Assembly (NCBI GenBank): GCA_021325365.1
Contig: JAJPHF010000092.1
Coordinates: 5,413-69,412, forward strand
Length of the DNA stretch: 64,000 nucleotides
Reading direction: 5' to 3'
Source: Pseudomonadota bacterium
Lineage (GTDB): Bacteria > Chloroflexota > UBA6077 > JAJPHF01
Positions 8,422 through 17,302 of this stretch are shown piece after piece. Within the stretch, counting starts at the first letter, position 1. Every line of letters begins with the position of its first letter. The position numbers and the translations under genes are program-made. Under the pieces are notes generated by a model. It did no database searches, had not been told where the DNA came from, and saw only the letters and a program-made list of their open reading frames with translations.

Positions 8422-9540
8422 ATGGCTCGACGTGGCAACTCCGAAGGCAGTATCTACCAGCGGTCCGATGGTTACTGGGTGGCCGCAGTCTCCACGAGCG
8501 GCAAGCGTCGGGTAGTCTATGCTAAGACTCGACGGGAGGTCGCGGAGAAGCTCGCTGCACTCCAACAGGCAGCATCCACGGGTACCCTAGTCGGGGCGTC
8601 ACGCCTGACGGTCAAGGACTTCATGCAGCAGTGGCTCGACGCCGCAAGCCTTACCTGTAAGCCATCCACGCTTTACGGCTACCGTGTCGTCGTCCGCTGT
8701 CATCTCGTTCCCGAAGTCGGCGCCCTCGCCCTCCAGAAGCTCGCGGCGCAGCACATCGTCCGCCTGTACCAGGCCAAGCGGCAGCAGGGACTCTCGCCGC
8801 GCCGTGTCCAGATCATCCACGCCGTACTACACCGAGCGTTGACAGAGGCGGTCCGTTGGCGGCTGGTCCCGCGCAACGTGGCTGATGACGTGAAGCCGCC
8901 GCGCCAGGAGCACCAGGAGCCGCGAATCTGGAGCCTGGACGAGGTACGCGCCTTCGTGAACACGGCACAGTCTAGTGCGGACCGATATGCACCTGCCCTG
9001 GTCCTGGCGCTCGCCCTGGGACTCCGTGAAAGTGAATTGCTCGGCCTGCGTTGGGACTCACTGTCCACGGAGCAGGGAACCATAACTGTAGACCGCGCGC
9101 TGACATGGGTGGGGGGTGTTCCAACCTGGGGGACGCCTAAAAGCCGAGCGGGCCGACGAGTGTTGCCATTGCCGCAGCCCGCACGCGAGGCGCTCGCACG
9201 GCTCCGCGAGCAGCAGGACCAAGACCGATTCAAGGCAGGTCATGACTGGCAGCCCACCGAGGGCAGGATCGTCACCAGCCGCGTGGGCACGGTGCCGACA
9301 CCGAACCGCCTGAAGGACACGCTGGATCGGCTCTGCGCGCGTGCAGCCGTACCACGTCTGACCGTTCACCAACTGCGTCACCAGTGCGCCTCACTCCTGT
9401 TCGCGGCAGGCGCGGACATCAAGCAGGTTCAGCACTTCCTCGGACACAGCCGCGCATCCGTGACGCTGGATGTATACATGCACCTACTCAACGCGACCAG
9501 CGGCGAGATGGCGCGACGACTGGATCAGATGTTGGGCTAG
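8422..9540 (+). CDS. int: Tyrosine recombinase / phage-type integrase
   Basis: 372 residues. The N-terminal arm-binding region (GSIYQRSDGYWVAAV, about 9-25), core-binding SAM-like domain (about 62-150) and catalytic domain are all present. The catalytic set is visible: R202 in GLRESELLGLRW, H316 and R319 in VHQLRHQCASLL, H342 in FLGHSRAS, and nucleophile Y352 in LDVYMHLL. The start is ATG 8422 after TAGGAGACACCC. It should recombine the element attP with the tRNA-Cys attB. It is separated from attL by 91 bases that contain the candidate arm sites. Confidence 0.96.
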   Translation: MARRGNSEGSIYQRSDGYWVAAVSTSGKRRVVYAKTRREVAEKLAALQQAASTGTLVGASRLTVKDFMQQWLDAASLTCKPSTLYGYRVVVRCHLVPEVGALALQKLAAQHIVRLYQAKRQQGLSPRRVQIIHAVLHRALTEAVRWRLVPRNVADDVKPPRQEHQEPRIWSLDEVRAFVNTAQSSADRYAPALVLALALGLRESELLGLRWDSLSTEQGTITVDRALTWVGGVPTWGTPKSRAGRRVLPLPQPAREALARLREQQDQDRFKAGHDWQPTEGRIVTSRVGTVPTPNRLKDTLDRLCARAAVPRLTVHQLRHQCASLLFAAGADIKQVQHFLGHSRASVTLDVYMHLLNATSGEMARRLDQMLG

Positions 9541-9653
9541 ACGGGAATTCTGCTCGCACGCGCGGAATGGCAGCGGGCAGAAGCTTGCTCGGGCGCTAGA
9601 TGAGATGCTGTCCTACGAGGACCAGTAGAGCGCGATACAATAGTAAATGATAA

Positions 9654-9683
9654 GGGTAGGCGTCGTCCAGGCGATGCCTACCC
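9654..9683 (+). terminator. 12-bp hairpin between int and the HNH gene
   Basis: GGGTAGGCGTCG pairs with CGATGCCTACCC (one G-U) across a 6-base loop. There is no U-run, so it is either a weak terminator or a regulatory hairpin. Confidence 0.4.
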
Positions 9684-9722
9684 CTATTAGCTACACGAAA
9701 TCGATAGTTACGGAGTATTATA

Positions 9723-10904
9723 ATGCGATTTTGCACAGAGCACGACGGCCACCCACCAGAGTGTTTATGTCTTCCACGAGAACCTTTCTGCGAACACGGC
9801 CATGAACTACTCGACGCCAAAGGCGAGCCGACCGATGTGCTGATGTGGGATGCTACGGGTTCGCCCGAGTGCGCCGAGTGTCACGCGCACCACCTGATGG
9901 CTGTGCAGGCGATTTTGCGGCACGACAGTAAAGACACGTCGGCTTGTAAGCGTGGACACGCGGTTACAGCGATCTCTCACGGCATCCGCTGGAGCCAGGA
10001 TGGCAAGCCCGAGGCGTACTGCAAGGATTGTGACCAGAGGATCAGGAAGGCCCGATCAGCGCCTGTTGAGGTTCACCCACGTGCGACGAGGCCGCGTCGT
10101 CTGGTACTCCAGCGACCAATTCCCCAGGCTGCCAAGCGCGGCCTGCGTGTAGTCATGCGGGGTGATGGCACCGTGGGCGGCATGCGGCACGAGACGATCT
10201 TCGGCAACGTCATCCCGTTGTCCCCCGATGTCCCGCCACCACGACAACGCTCTTACGCGAGACGAGCACGAGCACTGGGCGCTGAGCCGACCCAGTATGA
10301 TGGTGGGCAGATTGTCAAGAACTCCGCGAGCGGTATTTGTCATGGCTGCGGCGAGCGATTCCAACCCCATGAGGAGCTTGCTGTGGACCACTGGATACCC
10401 GCGAGGGCTTTTCCCTTCCTGAGCCTGTCGAGCCAGAATCTGCGACTAATCCACCCTGCCTGTAATTCGAAACTGCAAGACCTGGTCCCTACAATCGAGG
10501 ACGCCAAGCGCGACTCGATGCAGCATCTCGTCCCGCTGCTCCGAGCGATCAATCCGCTCAACGTTCGGTTCCGTGCCAGTGCGACGCCGCTGCACCCACG
10601 GGACGAGTCCGCAGGCCCGTTCGTGCGGTATGCGATCCCTGGCTTCAACCAGGATACCGACCAGGAATTCGATGAGCACGGCGAGCGGCATCCAGCCGTC
10701 GAGCGGTGGTTGCGGGCGCTGGAGCAGGTGCATGGACCTGTCGAGGCGTTTGACCGTCAGCGTGATGCCGTGTTCCAGGGGACGAGTCGACAATTCCATC
10801 CCGCGCTCAAGGATCACCTGGCGGCGACGTTGCCCGAGGAGTACTCGGAGCAATTTCGTCTACTTCGCGGGTACGGTAGCGTGTGGCTGCGTAAGGCAGT
10901 CTAG
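9723..10904 (+). CDS. HNH-type endonuclease with N-terminal zinc-finger region
   Basis: 393 residues. The N-terminal third is rich in CxxC/CxxxH pairs (FCTEHDGHPPECLCLPREPFCEHGHE, CAECHAHH, CKRGH, YCKDCDQ), as in phage HNH proteins that carry small zinc modules. The HNH core lies at about residues 205-250: CHGCGERFQPHEELAVDHWI, then NLRLIHPACN, with the paired Cys, the DH and the terminal N. The C-terminal 140 residues have no recognised domain. The start is ATG 9723 with GGAG 7 bases upstream; a TATTATAAT string overlaps the start region. Likely a DNA-cleaving function of the element; the target is unknown. Confidence 0.7.
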   Translation: MRFCTEHDGHPPECLCLPREPFCEHGHELLDAKGEPTDVLMWDATGSPECAECHAHHLMAVQAILRHDSKDTSACKRGHAVTAISHGIRWSQDGKPEAYCKDCDQRIRKARSAPVEVHPRATRPRRLVLQRPIPQAAKRGLRVVMRGDGTVGGMRHETIFGNVIPLSPDVPPPRQRSYARRARALGAEPTQYDGGQIVKNSASGICHGCGERFQPHEELAVDHWIPARAFPFLSLSSQNLRLIHPACNSKLQDLVPTIEDAKRDSMQHLVPLLRAINPLNVRFRASATPLHPRDESAGPFVRYAIPGFNQDTDQEFDEHGERHPAVERWLRALEQVHGPVEAFDRQRDAVFQGTSRQFHPALKDHLAATLPEEYSEQFRLLRGYGSVWLRKAV

Positions 10905-10970
10905 AACGCGTTCGGGTCCCCGCCCACGAACGTCGTCGACTACTTGCGGGCTGGATATGCCTCGTCAGTA

Positions 10971-12524
10971 TTACTCAAGGGGTCTGCGGACTTCCTCAAG
11001 ATTACGAGCATCTACAAAGCCAATCACACCGCTTGTCAATCTGACCCTGTAGAAGTCGCCGATAATTTCCAGAACCTCGAACAGTTCACCACGCCCCAAT
11101 TCGCCAACGGCTGCGCTTCCAATCACTGGCTGCTGAAGGACCGTAACGCGCTGATAGCGCAGACGGAACGCTGCATCTGTTTCTTCCTGAGTATGAGGCG
11201 ATGGCGTTGCTGACTCGCCTTGCCTGCTAACTGATACCTCGCCCTCGCCTGTTGGCGTCGACTCCTGATATGGTGGCATGGGTATCCCAAGCTCGGCTCG
11301 TCTCTCGGCTTGGCGCTGCTTTATCTCAAGAACACTTCGTGATAAAAACGGATTCTCCGCTGATGTCGGAGCTGGTGTTTTTGGAGGTGGGCCATTCTTC
11401 TTGTATTCATTCGATGCCGCCCGAATGACGGGCGCTATATCTCGTCCGCTTGGCAGAGTTGCAATGACGTAGTCCTTCCCAGAAAGGGTGTGGATCACAG
11501 CATAATCACGGTAATGGACGTTGTGTTTCTCTACTACATCCATTTGCTGCGGGGTGGGAGCAGACACAGCAGATATATCACCGAGACTGATCCTTGTCAG
11601 GCGACTATCTTTCGCGAAAGGATAGTGCAAGAAGATGACATTGTGGTTCATGATACGGAGTCTACCATCAGTTACGTGCCCATCGTTCAGCATTGCCGCA
11701 TCCCCGCTATACAGTAACTCCTCACCCCTAGCAGCGGCGTCATCGCGTTCGAATGCGCGAAGCAAGTTCGCACGCCACGCGTGAAATTCCTGCGGGGTTC
11801 TCCTGAAGAAATCGTGCTCCTCCTTTGTTGTTACACTGTCCATCCACCATTCCCACTCCATAGATCTAGCTTTCGACGGTGTAATGGTGCCAAGGACATG
11901 CTCATCAGATTGATATAGGAGCGACTCCATCTGAGACGCTGGTGTTGATAGCGTTTCACCTGGGAAAAATACTTGATCGCATCGGTGACAGTAGTATAGC
12001 CGCTGCCACCGCTCCCTAGCCGATTGCCAACTTTTGTATAGAGCTTCCCTCCGTCGCGTGTCGATACCTCTCAGTGTGTTACGCGTAACAGAGAACTCTC
12101 GACGTGTGAACAACAATCCAAGAAAAGCTGCTGCACCTATCCCTACAAGAGCACCACCAACACCGCCCGCGCCGCCATGGGTAAGAGAGCTAAGTCCAGA
12201 CATGGCAGCGATAGCAATGAGAACTAGGAGCATCCAGCCCGAGCAGGAGATCGCCAGGCATCCGTTGTCTATGCCCGTACTGGTGCGTTGTGCGGGAGGG
12301 GCAAGCCTTTGACTGAGAGTCGTCTGGCTCCTGGCCGTGCCAGAGGTTTGTGCGCCACCCACGGTCCAGCCGCCACCCCGACCGAAGGAATAGGCGGCAC
12401 CGCCAGTCTGTGCTGAATAGCGGTTCGTACTGATTCCGCTTTCATGGACCACGCTGACCTTTTGAACCTGGTCTACCTGGTGGCAACTAGGACAGGCGAG
12501 CGCCTCAGGGCGATGCTGCGACAC
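10971..12524 (-). CDS. Membrane-associated protein with zinc ribbon, two TM segments and C-terminal SH3b domain
   Basis: 517 residues. Order: a CPSC motif at about 15-18, a Gly/Ser-rich stretch with AYSFGRGGGWTVGG, two hydrophobic segments (WMLLVLIAIAAMSGLSS and GGALVGIGAAAFLGLLF), a second CHRC pair (YYCHRCDQVFF), then a PH/GRAM-like region (EELLYSGDAAMLNDGHVTDG, then FLHYPFAKDSRLTRISLGDI), and a C-terminal SH3b domain (VTVLQQPVIGSAAVGELG, FYRVRLTSGVIGFVDARNL). The start GTG 12524 follows GGAGGATTAG. It is the only gene on the element that looks like cargo; a sensor or defence-type role is possible but not shown. Confidence 0.6.
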   Translation of the reverse strand: MSQHRPEALACPSCHQVDQVQKVSVVHESGISTNRYSAQTGGAAYSFGRGGGWTVGGAQTSGTARSQTTLSQRLAPPAQRTSTGIDNGCLAISCSGWMLLVLIAIAAMSGLSSLTHGGAGGVGGALVGIGAAAFLGLLFTRREFSVTRNTLRGIDTRRREALYKSWQSARERWQRLYYCHRCDQVFFPGETLSTPASQMESLLYQSDEHVLGTITPSKARSMEWEWWMDSVTTKEEHDFFRRTPQEFHAWRANLLRAFERDDAAARGEELLYSGDAAMLNDGHVTDGRLRIMNHNVIFLHYPFAKDSRLTRISLGDISAVSAPTPQQMDVVEKHNVHYRDYAVIHTLSGKDYVIATLPSGRDIAPVIRAASNEYKKNGPPPKTPAPTSAENPFLSRSVLEIKQRQAERRAELGIPMPPYQESTPTGEGEVSVSRQGESATPSPHTQEETDAAFRLRYQRVTVLQQPVIGSAAVGELGRGELFEVLEIIGDFYRVRLTSGVIGFVDARNLEEVRRPLE

Positions 12525-13185
12525 CTAATCCTCCAGACCTGCGAGTGGCGTCTAGTATCTTGCAGCGCAGCGCCAAGGCCACGAGCGGAGTTCACTTGAG
12601 CGGCACGGGTAGAGGGAACATCAACTGGCGGCGCATCGGTCCACCCCCACACCCCATCTGGACTGAGCGCGCGTGCGGAGAATCAGGCTCTCCAGCGGAA
12701 GTAGCAGTTAGCAGGAATCGTACCACCGCCAATATACAGCGAGGACAGGAGCAGAGTCAAATTACGGCGGCAACAGGATCAGTGGCGGCGGCTGGCCCCA
12801 GCCCTGCCGCGCGAAAGCACGGCACATCCAATGATCCAACGGGCACGAGGAGTCTCCACCTGATCGGCCAGGGGGACCCCATGAGGACTCTCCATCCCAG
12901 GCAGGATGTCCAGCGGTCCCATCCCGCTTCTGCTCGCCTGGTCTTCAGGGTACGGCACGGCCTGCTCACCGAAGGGTGGTCTGTGCTCGCCGCCACATGC
13001 CAGGCCGATAGTTCCTGCTGCTGACGACCACGACACCCACCGTCGCCGTCGCCGTGAACCCGCATGCCACAACCTTCTATCTCCTCCCGTTCTGCAACAA
13101 GCCTGCCATCGCCCCGTGGATCAACTCGTAGACCCCAATTCCATGTATCCCGACCGCGAGTGTCGAGCTAACCCTGAACGGCGAG
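12525..13185. other. 661-base stretch without a supportable gene
   Basis: Several open frames cross this stretch, but none has a ribosome site, domain or codon pattern that convinces. It lies between the divergent start of the SH3-domain gene and the end of the minus-strand HNH gene. I see no long repeat or terminator in it. Confidence 0.5.
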
Positions 13186-13737
13186 CTATCCTCTAGCTTC
13201 TCCGAGCGCACGAGCCGCCTCATAAGCGAACTCCTTGTACGCGTCTCGAAAATTCCAGTCCTGGTAACGTCCTTTTATGGCGTTACAGGAGCTACAAAGT
13301 ATCTGGATGTTATCTATATCATTACTGCCGCCGTGCCGAAGCGGTACGATATGATCCTCGGTCCAGCCCCAGGTTACTCCTCTGGTCGGATCATACCGTT
13401 CGGGACAGTAACGCAGACATCCCCAACACTTCTTACCGACTAACTCGTGCAAGAGCTTGACCTGGGCCAACGTGTGTGATCCAGGCGCTTGCCGACGCGC
13501 CTGCTGCTGCTTACGGCGCCTCAGCGTTTTCTTCGAGACGTTCAGCGGCGCCGTGCGGCCGTCGTCCTTTGCGGTCGGCTCCCACCACTGGCAGAGCCAG
13601 CACAGCGTGTGACATGGGTCGTCTTCGTCACCGCTCCACCCGTGCAGCTTCGGACGCATGTAGAGACCGCAGGGGGAGTACCCCGTGGGGAGTTGTCTAT
13701 GGGCGCGTCCGTCCCGTTCTAAGCACCAGAATGCCAT
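13186..13737 (-). CDS. HNH endonuclease
   Basis: 183 residues with a textbook HNH domain at about 105-165: KKCWGCLRYCPERYDP, then TEDHIVPLRHGGSNDIDNIQ and ILCSSCNAIKGRYQDW. The zinc-binding Cys pairs, catalytic His in the DHIVP motif and the downstream Asn/His-equivalent N are in place. The N-terminal 60 residues also contain Cys pairs (CHTLCWLCQWW), perhaps another zinc module. The start ATG 13737 overlaps the end of a possible 27-codon ORF at 13719-13802 (minus) that begins behind GGAG and may be coupled to it. Commonly found in phage packaging or homing contexts, here without terminase. Confidence 0.85.
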   Translation of the reverse strand: MAFWCLERDGRAHRQLPTGYSPCGLYMRPKLHGWSGDEDDPCHTLCWLCQWWEPTAKDDGRTAPLNVSKKTLRRRKQQQARRQAPGSHTLAQVKLLHELVGKKCWGCLRYCPERYDPTRGVTWGWTEDHIVPLRHGGSNDIDNIQILCSSCNAIKGRYQDWNFRDAYKEFAYEAARALGEARG

Positions 13738-13868
13738 CGCGAACCGTCATGCACGAGGGGATTGCTTCGCTTGCCACCGTGCCTATATGTGTCACATACC
13801 ATGCTCTTCTACTCCGTGATGGGGGCAGGCGCGCGGGCGTCACCGCTGCGCGCTGCCCCATCCGATCC

Positions 13869-13985
13869 TTAGTTAGTTGGTGTCGGGTCCGTATCGCTCT
13901 CGGCTTCGCCCTGTTCGTCCGCTGCATCGCCTGCCGCCTGTTCGACTTCGAGCCAGAGGTCCAGGTACCAGTTACCAGTTGTCAT
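13869..13985 (-). CDS. 38-residue acidic small protein
   Basis: Frame MTTGNWYLDLWLEVEQAAGD followed by AADEQGEAESDTDPTPTN and TAA. An AGAAGGAAA ribosome site lies 8 bases upstream of ATG 13985, and the Trp/Leu-rich amphipathic start with an acidic tail is non-random. It sits in the minus-strand series primase, small ORF, HNH nuclease. Function unknown. Confidence 0.5.
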   Translation of the reverse strand: MTTGNWYLDLWLEVEQAAGDAADEQGEAESDTDPTPTN

Positions 13986-14020
13986 CGCTGTTTCCTTCTC
14001 TGTTGTAACGATGTTTGAGA

Positions 14021-14126
14021 GGGTGACAGGTGACAAGCGGTGACAAGAAAATCAGGGTTATCTCGCGAAGCAAAGTGCAGGCAAAAAAACCCCAGAAATC
14101 GTGTCATCCGCTGTCACCTGTCACCC
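14021..14126. repeat. Long inverted repeat with TGACA units downstream of the primase
   Basis: GGGTGACAGGTGACAAGCGG (from 14021) has its near-exact complement ending at 14126 (GCTGTCACCTGTCACCC), about 55 bases apart. The arms contain repeated TGACA/TGTCA units, and the right arm abuts the primase stop codon. It could be a transcription terminator or an iteron-like replication site. Confidence 0.55.
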
Positions 14127-14128
14127 GA

Positions 14129-16432
14129 TCAGAACGGCGGGGGACCGCTGAACATCTTCGTGGCTGGGATACGGTCCACGATCTTGATGCCCTGCCACCC
14201 CCGCTCGCTCTTGGTGTGGTACTGCTGGAAGCCCTTCTCCTTGAGCCTGCTCGTTAGCTCAAGCTTCGTCAAGCGGTCGTACCCGTAGAAGTCGGCCCAC
14301 TGGACAAACTGCTGATAGAGATCGTCCAGGCGTGTACGGGCGGTAGGCTCGCGCTCGGCCCACGCATCCAGGAATTGCTCGACTACATCCATCTCGCTGC
14401 GGTATTCCTGATTCGCCTCGATCACATCAGGCGGCGTCATCAGGCCGTGCGCCTGCCATTCCAGACAGCCCGCGATGAGGAAGTTCAGGATGCCCGACGC
14501 CTCAGGCCACAGCTTCTTCTTCTTGAAGTGGATGTCCCGCTCGTGATCGGGGAAGCGGTAGTTGAACGGGATCAGCCGCACGCGGTCCCAGATAGCCTGA
14601 TTGGACTCGGTGATCGTCGGGCGGTGATTCGTACCGACCCAGATTTTGCCCTCGAACTCGAAGTTGAAGAACTCGCCGTGCAGGAATCGGGCCGACATCG
14701 TGTCACCACCCGACAGACGCTTTACCAGGGCGACGGCGAGCCGTTGATTCTCTTCGGTCTCGCCCGCATCCACAAAGCGGGCACCGCGCAACGCGGCGAT
14801 ATCGTTCGGGATGCCCGAGGCGTTCTTGCCCTTGGTCATCAGCGTCGATGCCTGGGTGGTCGTGGCGTAGTCGCCCAGGATGTAGGTGGTGGTCTCGATC
14901 AGCGTACTTTTGCCGTTCGCCCCACAGCCGTAGGGAATGAATACCACCCGCTCGCCCGTCTCGCCAGTGATCGAATAACCCAAAGCACGGCGGATGTAAC
15001 CGATGTTGTCGGCGTTCTGCTGCATGATGCGATCCAGGAACTTCTCCCACTCGGGGCACGTCGCGCTGGCGTCGTACTTGACGGGGGCCAGCTTGCTAAT
15101 CAGGTCTTCCCGCCGATGGTCTCGACACTGCCCTGTGCGGAGATCGATGGTGCCGTTGAGCACGTTCAGCAGCATGGGGTCACGGTCTAGCTGGCTGGAG
15201 TCGATCAGGATGCCAGGCTCGGACTTAACCAACTCGATCATCGCCTGGAGCTTCTTGGCGCTCTCGGATGCGGCCTGATGCTTGACCAGCGCGAGCCGCT
15301 TCGCGTCATCCTGGATGTTGGCGGCGTCCTTGAGCATCTCGCGCACCGTCTGCTTGGCGATCTGAGTGATGCGCGGTCCGTTGTCACGCACCCACCGCGT
15401 GCCATCCCATACCAAGAAGCACCCCCAGTCGGTGCAGTAGCGGAAGTCGTCGCCGTGCGCCGCTACCATGCGCTCCGCGTTGCCGTAGTCGGTGAGGCGG
15501 AAGTCCCGCGTAGGCGCTGACGCCACATCGGGCGCACTCGACACTTCTAGCCACTCGCAGACCTTGCCGACGACCTTCGGATCAACGCACTCTTTCAGGT
15601 GGGTCCAACCCGTCGCGGTCTCATTGGCGGCTAGGCGCTCCGCTGTGGTCTGCACGCAGCGCACCCGATCCTCGACTTCATCGTCGCCTGCCACGGACGT
15701 GACCGCGCGAATGAAGTGCTCTACGTCGGTCTGCGCCCAGCCCGCGCGGAGCAGCCCGCCTGCCAGGGCCAGCGCGGCGTGGTGGCGACTGCCCTCGGCG
15801 GGCCAGTAGCGCGCGAGCAGGGCGGCAGCGGCGAGCTTGCACACGGCCTGCATTAGCGCGTGGCCGTTGATCTGGAGCGGCGCGTCCTCCTGCACCCACT
15901 CCACAGGTTCACCACTCGGATGCACGCTCGGGGGGATGACGGTCTGCGCGCCGTTCGTGCGGAACTCAACGAGCATCGCGCGTTGCTTCGTCGCAATCGG
16001 GTCTTCAAACCGCTTGGTCTTAAGCACGGGATCGATCTGGTACCATCGATGACTCTCGGGGGTACTCGCGCGACCGTGAATCATGCCCGTGGCGGGCAGG
16101 AAGGATCGTGCGAGGGCGAGGGTTTCGGGGGCGTCTAAGTCGATGTCGGCCAGGCCCCCTGAGGGAGCCCCTGGCAGTAGGCTAATGTTCTGAGGATGGC
16201 CGTTGAAGTAGTCCCCGACCGTCTCTTCGGTCAGGCGAAGGTGCTGCCAGCCTGGGAGGTTCGGCACCTTCTCCTGGTACGGCACGGGGATAGGCGCGTA
16301 GCCCTGTTGGATATGATGCAGCGCCACAGCCCGCATACTGGTGGCGTCGGTTGCATTGGTGGGGGTAGTCACGGTAGAATGGTGTGATGGCAGCGCGACG
16401 CTGCCACTCAGCGAATCATCGGGTCTAAACAC
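14129..16432 (-). CDS. Phage/plasmid primase-helicase (prim-pol plus D5/P4-type SF3 helicase)
   Basis: 767 residues. The N-terminal part is a bifunctional primase-polymerase domain: GYAPIPVPYQEKVPNLPGW (about 44-62), the acidic DID motif in GGLADIDLD (D96, D98), and VEFRTNGAQTVIPPSVHPSG. The middle is a D5-N-like linker. The C-terminal half is a P4-type superfamily 3 helicase with Walker A GCGANGKST (502-510), GARFVDAGETEENQRL and VGTNHRPTI. The start GTG 16432 has GGAG about 12 bases upstream; an internal Met at residue 33 is a possible alternative. It would unwind and prime replication of the excised element. Confidence 0.9.
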   Translation of the reverse strand: MFRPDDSLSGSVALPSHHSTVTTPTNATDATSMRAVALHHIQQGYAPIPVPYQEKVPNLPGWQHLRLTEETVGDYFNGHPQNISLLPGAPSGGLADIDLDAPETLALARSFLPATGMIHGRASTPESHRWYQIDPVLKTKRFEDPIATKQRAMLVEFRTNGAQTVIPPSVHPSGEPVEWVQEDAPLQINGHALMQAVCKLAAAALLARYWPAEGSRHHAALALAGGLLRAGWAQTDVEHFIRAVTSVAGDDEVEDRVRCVQTTAERLAANETATGWTHLKECVDPKVVGKVCEWLEVSSAPDVASAPTRDFRLTDYGNAERMVAAHGDDFRYCTDWGCFLVWDGTRWVRDNGPRITQIAKQTVREMLKDAANIQDDAKRLALVKHQAASESAKKLQAMIELVKSEPGILIDSSQLDRDPMLLNVLNGTIDLRTGQCRDHRREDLISKLAPVKYDASATCPEWEKFLDRIMQQNADNIGYIRRALGYSITGETGERVVFIPYGCGANGKSTLIETTTYILGDYATTTQASTLMTKGKNASGIPNDIAALRGARFVDAGETEENQRLAVALVKRLSGGDTMSARFLHGEFFNFEFEGKIWVGTNHRPTITESNQAIWDRVRLIPFNYRFPDHERDIHFKKKKLWPEASGILNFLIAGCLEWQAHGLMTPPDVIEANQEYRSEMDVVEQFLDAWAEREPTARTRLDDLYQQFVQWADFYGYDRLTKLELTSRLKEKGFQQYHTKSERGWQGIKIVDRIPATKMFSGPPPF

Positions 16433-16508
16433 GAGGGATTAACTCCAAATAGCGTCGGAAATGCGATTCGTGGCCGTATTGTCCGCGCGAATAATGATTT
16501 TGAGGTAG

Positions 16509-16535
16509 CCTGCCGCCCTGCATTGGGGCGGCAGG
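16509..16535 (-). terminator. 10-bp hairpin between the small RHH gene and the primase
   Basis: CCTGCCGCCC and GGGCGGCAGG with a 7-base loop, just after the stop of the gene read from 16732. No clear U-tract. Confidence 0.4.
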
Positions 16536-16546
16536 CGTCTTGTTAT

Positions 16547-16732
16547 CTAGCGACTGGCCACGGTAGCTTCAGGGTGAGTGAGTCCGATACGCTCGCACTC
16601 GGTCTTAATGAGTCCCCGCAGCGTGTCGGCCATCGTCTCCTGCCGCTGCTGCGAGAGGTTCCGTAGCCAGACCTTCTCGGTGGGGGTCATATAGAAACAC
16701 AGGCCCTCGGCCCGCTTGTGGATCAGTTCCAT
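16547..16732 (-). CDS. Small ribbon-helix-helix-like protein
   Basis: 61 residues: MELIHKRAEGLCFYMTPTEK, then VWLRNLSQQRQETMADTLRG and LIKTECERIG. The beta-strand plus two-helix layout, with a conserved-looking SQQRQETMADTLRGLI second helix, matches short MetJ/Arc-type DNA-binding proteins of mobile elements. ATG 16732 follows AAAGAAGACT. Possibly a copy-control or repressor protein of the replication module just downstream. Assignment rests on pattern only. Confidence 0.55.
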   Translation of the reverse strand: MELIHKRAEGLCFYMTPTEKVWLRNLSQQRQETMADTLRGLIKTECERIGLTHPEATVASR

Positions 16733-16793
16733 AGTCTTCTTTCTCTCTCGTGCTGTGCGTTTAATAGCTGGGGCTGTGCATACCCCCTATTGT

Positions 16794-16799
16794 ATTATA
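16794..16799 (-). promoter_or_regulatory. Consensus -10 for the replication-gene transcript
   Basis: On the minus strand this is TATAAT, about 62 bases before the ATG at 16732. No good -35 is seen at 17 bases. Confidence 0.4.
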
Positions 16800-16824
16800 C
16801 AGGACGCCGACCAGGTTTAGGCGC

Positions 16825-16843
16825 AAAAAGGCGTTATCGCCTT
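16825..16843 (-). terminator. Intrinsic terminator, minus strand
   Basis: Minus-strand AAGGCG-ATAA-CGCCTT followed directly by TTT. It would stop transcripts entering from the attR side, just before the promoter at 16794. The remaining bases to 17302 hold no recognisable gene; a short CCAGTG/CACTGG dyad lies near 16959-16976. Confidence 0.5.
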
Positions 16844-17205
16844 AGAAGCGCACAGAAATCCGCTAAGACGGGTAGTTACCGAACGAAGCTTTGCTTTTAG
16901 GCCAGTCTCGCGGGAGATGCTGGCAGCGACCGTAGAAAGCGCGGACGTGTTATCCAGTGGATGCACGATTCACTGGTCTATGGCGCGATCCCCACGCTTC
17001 GCGCGGTGCTCCGCTCGTTCTCGTCGTCGGTCAATGGTTTGAGCGGGTGGCGGAGCCGCATGATGCAGCCAGCCGTGGTGAACGGCGGCTAGCTCCTGCG
17101 CGCCCCTACCCGAACATCCGTTCGTACGGCGGCTAACGCAAGTACCGTGCCAGCGGCGGGGATGAGCTAGGGGGCTTGCTCGTGCAGGGAAGCTAGGGTA
17201 GAATC

Positions 17206-17270
17206 TGCTACGCGATGAAATTGCTCTGGCGCTGCTGGAGCAGGAGCCTTTCTGTAGCAGCGTTGTAGCA
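17206..17270. other. Candidate right integrase arm sites
   Basis: TGTAGCA at 17253-17259 and 17264-17270, with an inverted TGCTAC at 17206. The pair has the same 11-base phasing as the pair at 8379/8390. Confidence 0.5.
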
Positions 17271-17302
17271 ACGGGAAGTGCCCGAGTAGGTCAGTCCGCA
17301 GG

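Noticed and set aside
13476..14018. A 180-residue + strand ORF
   Set aside because: Antisense to the HNH gene and the 38-residue small gene; composition is not protein-like.
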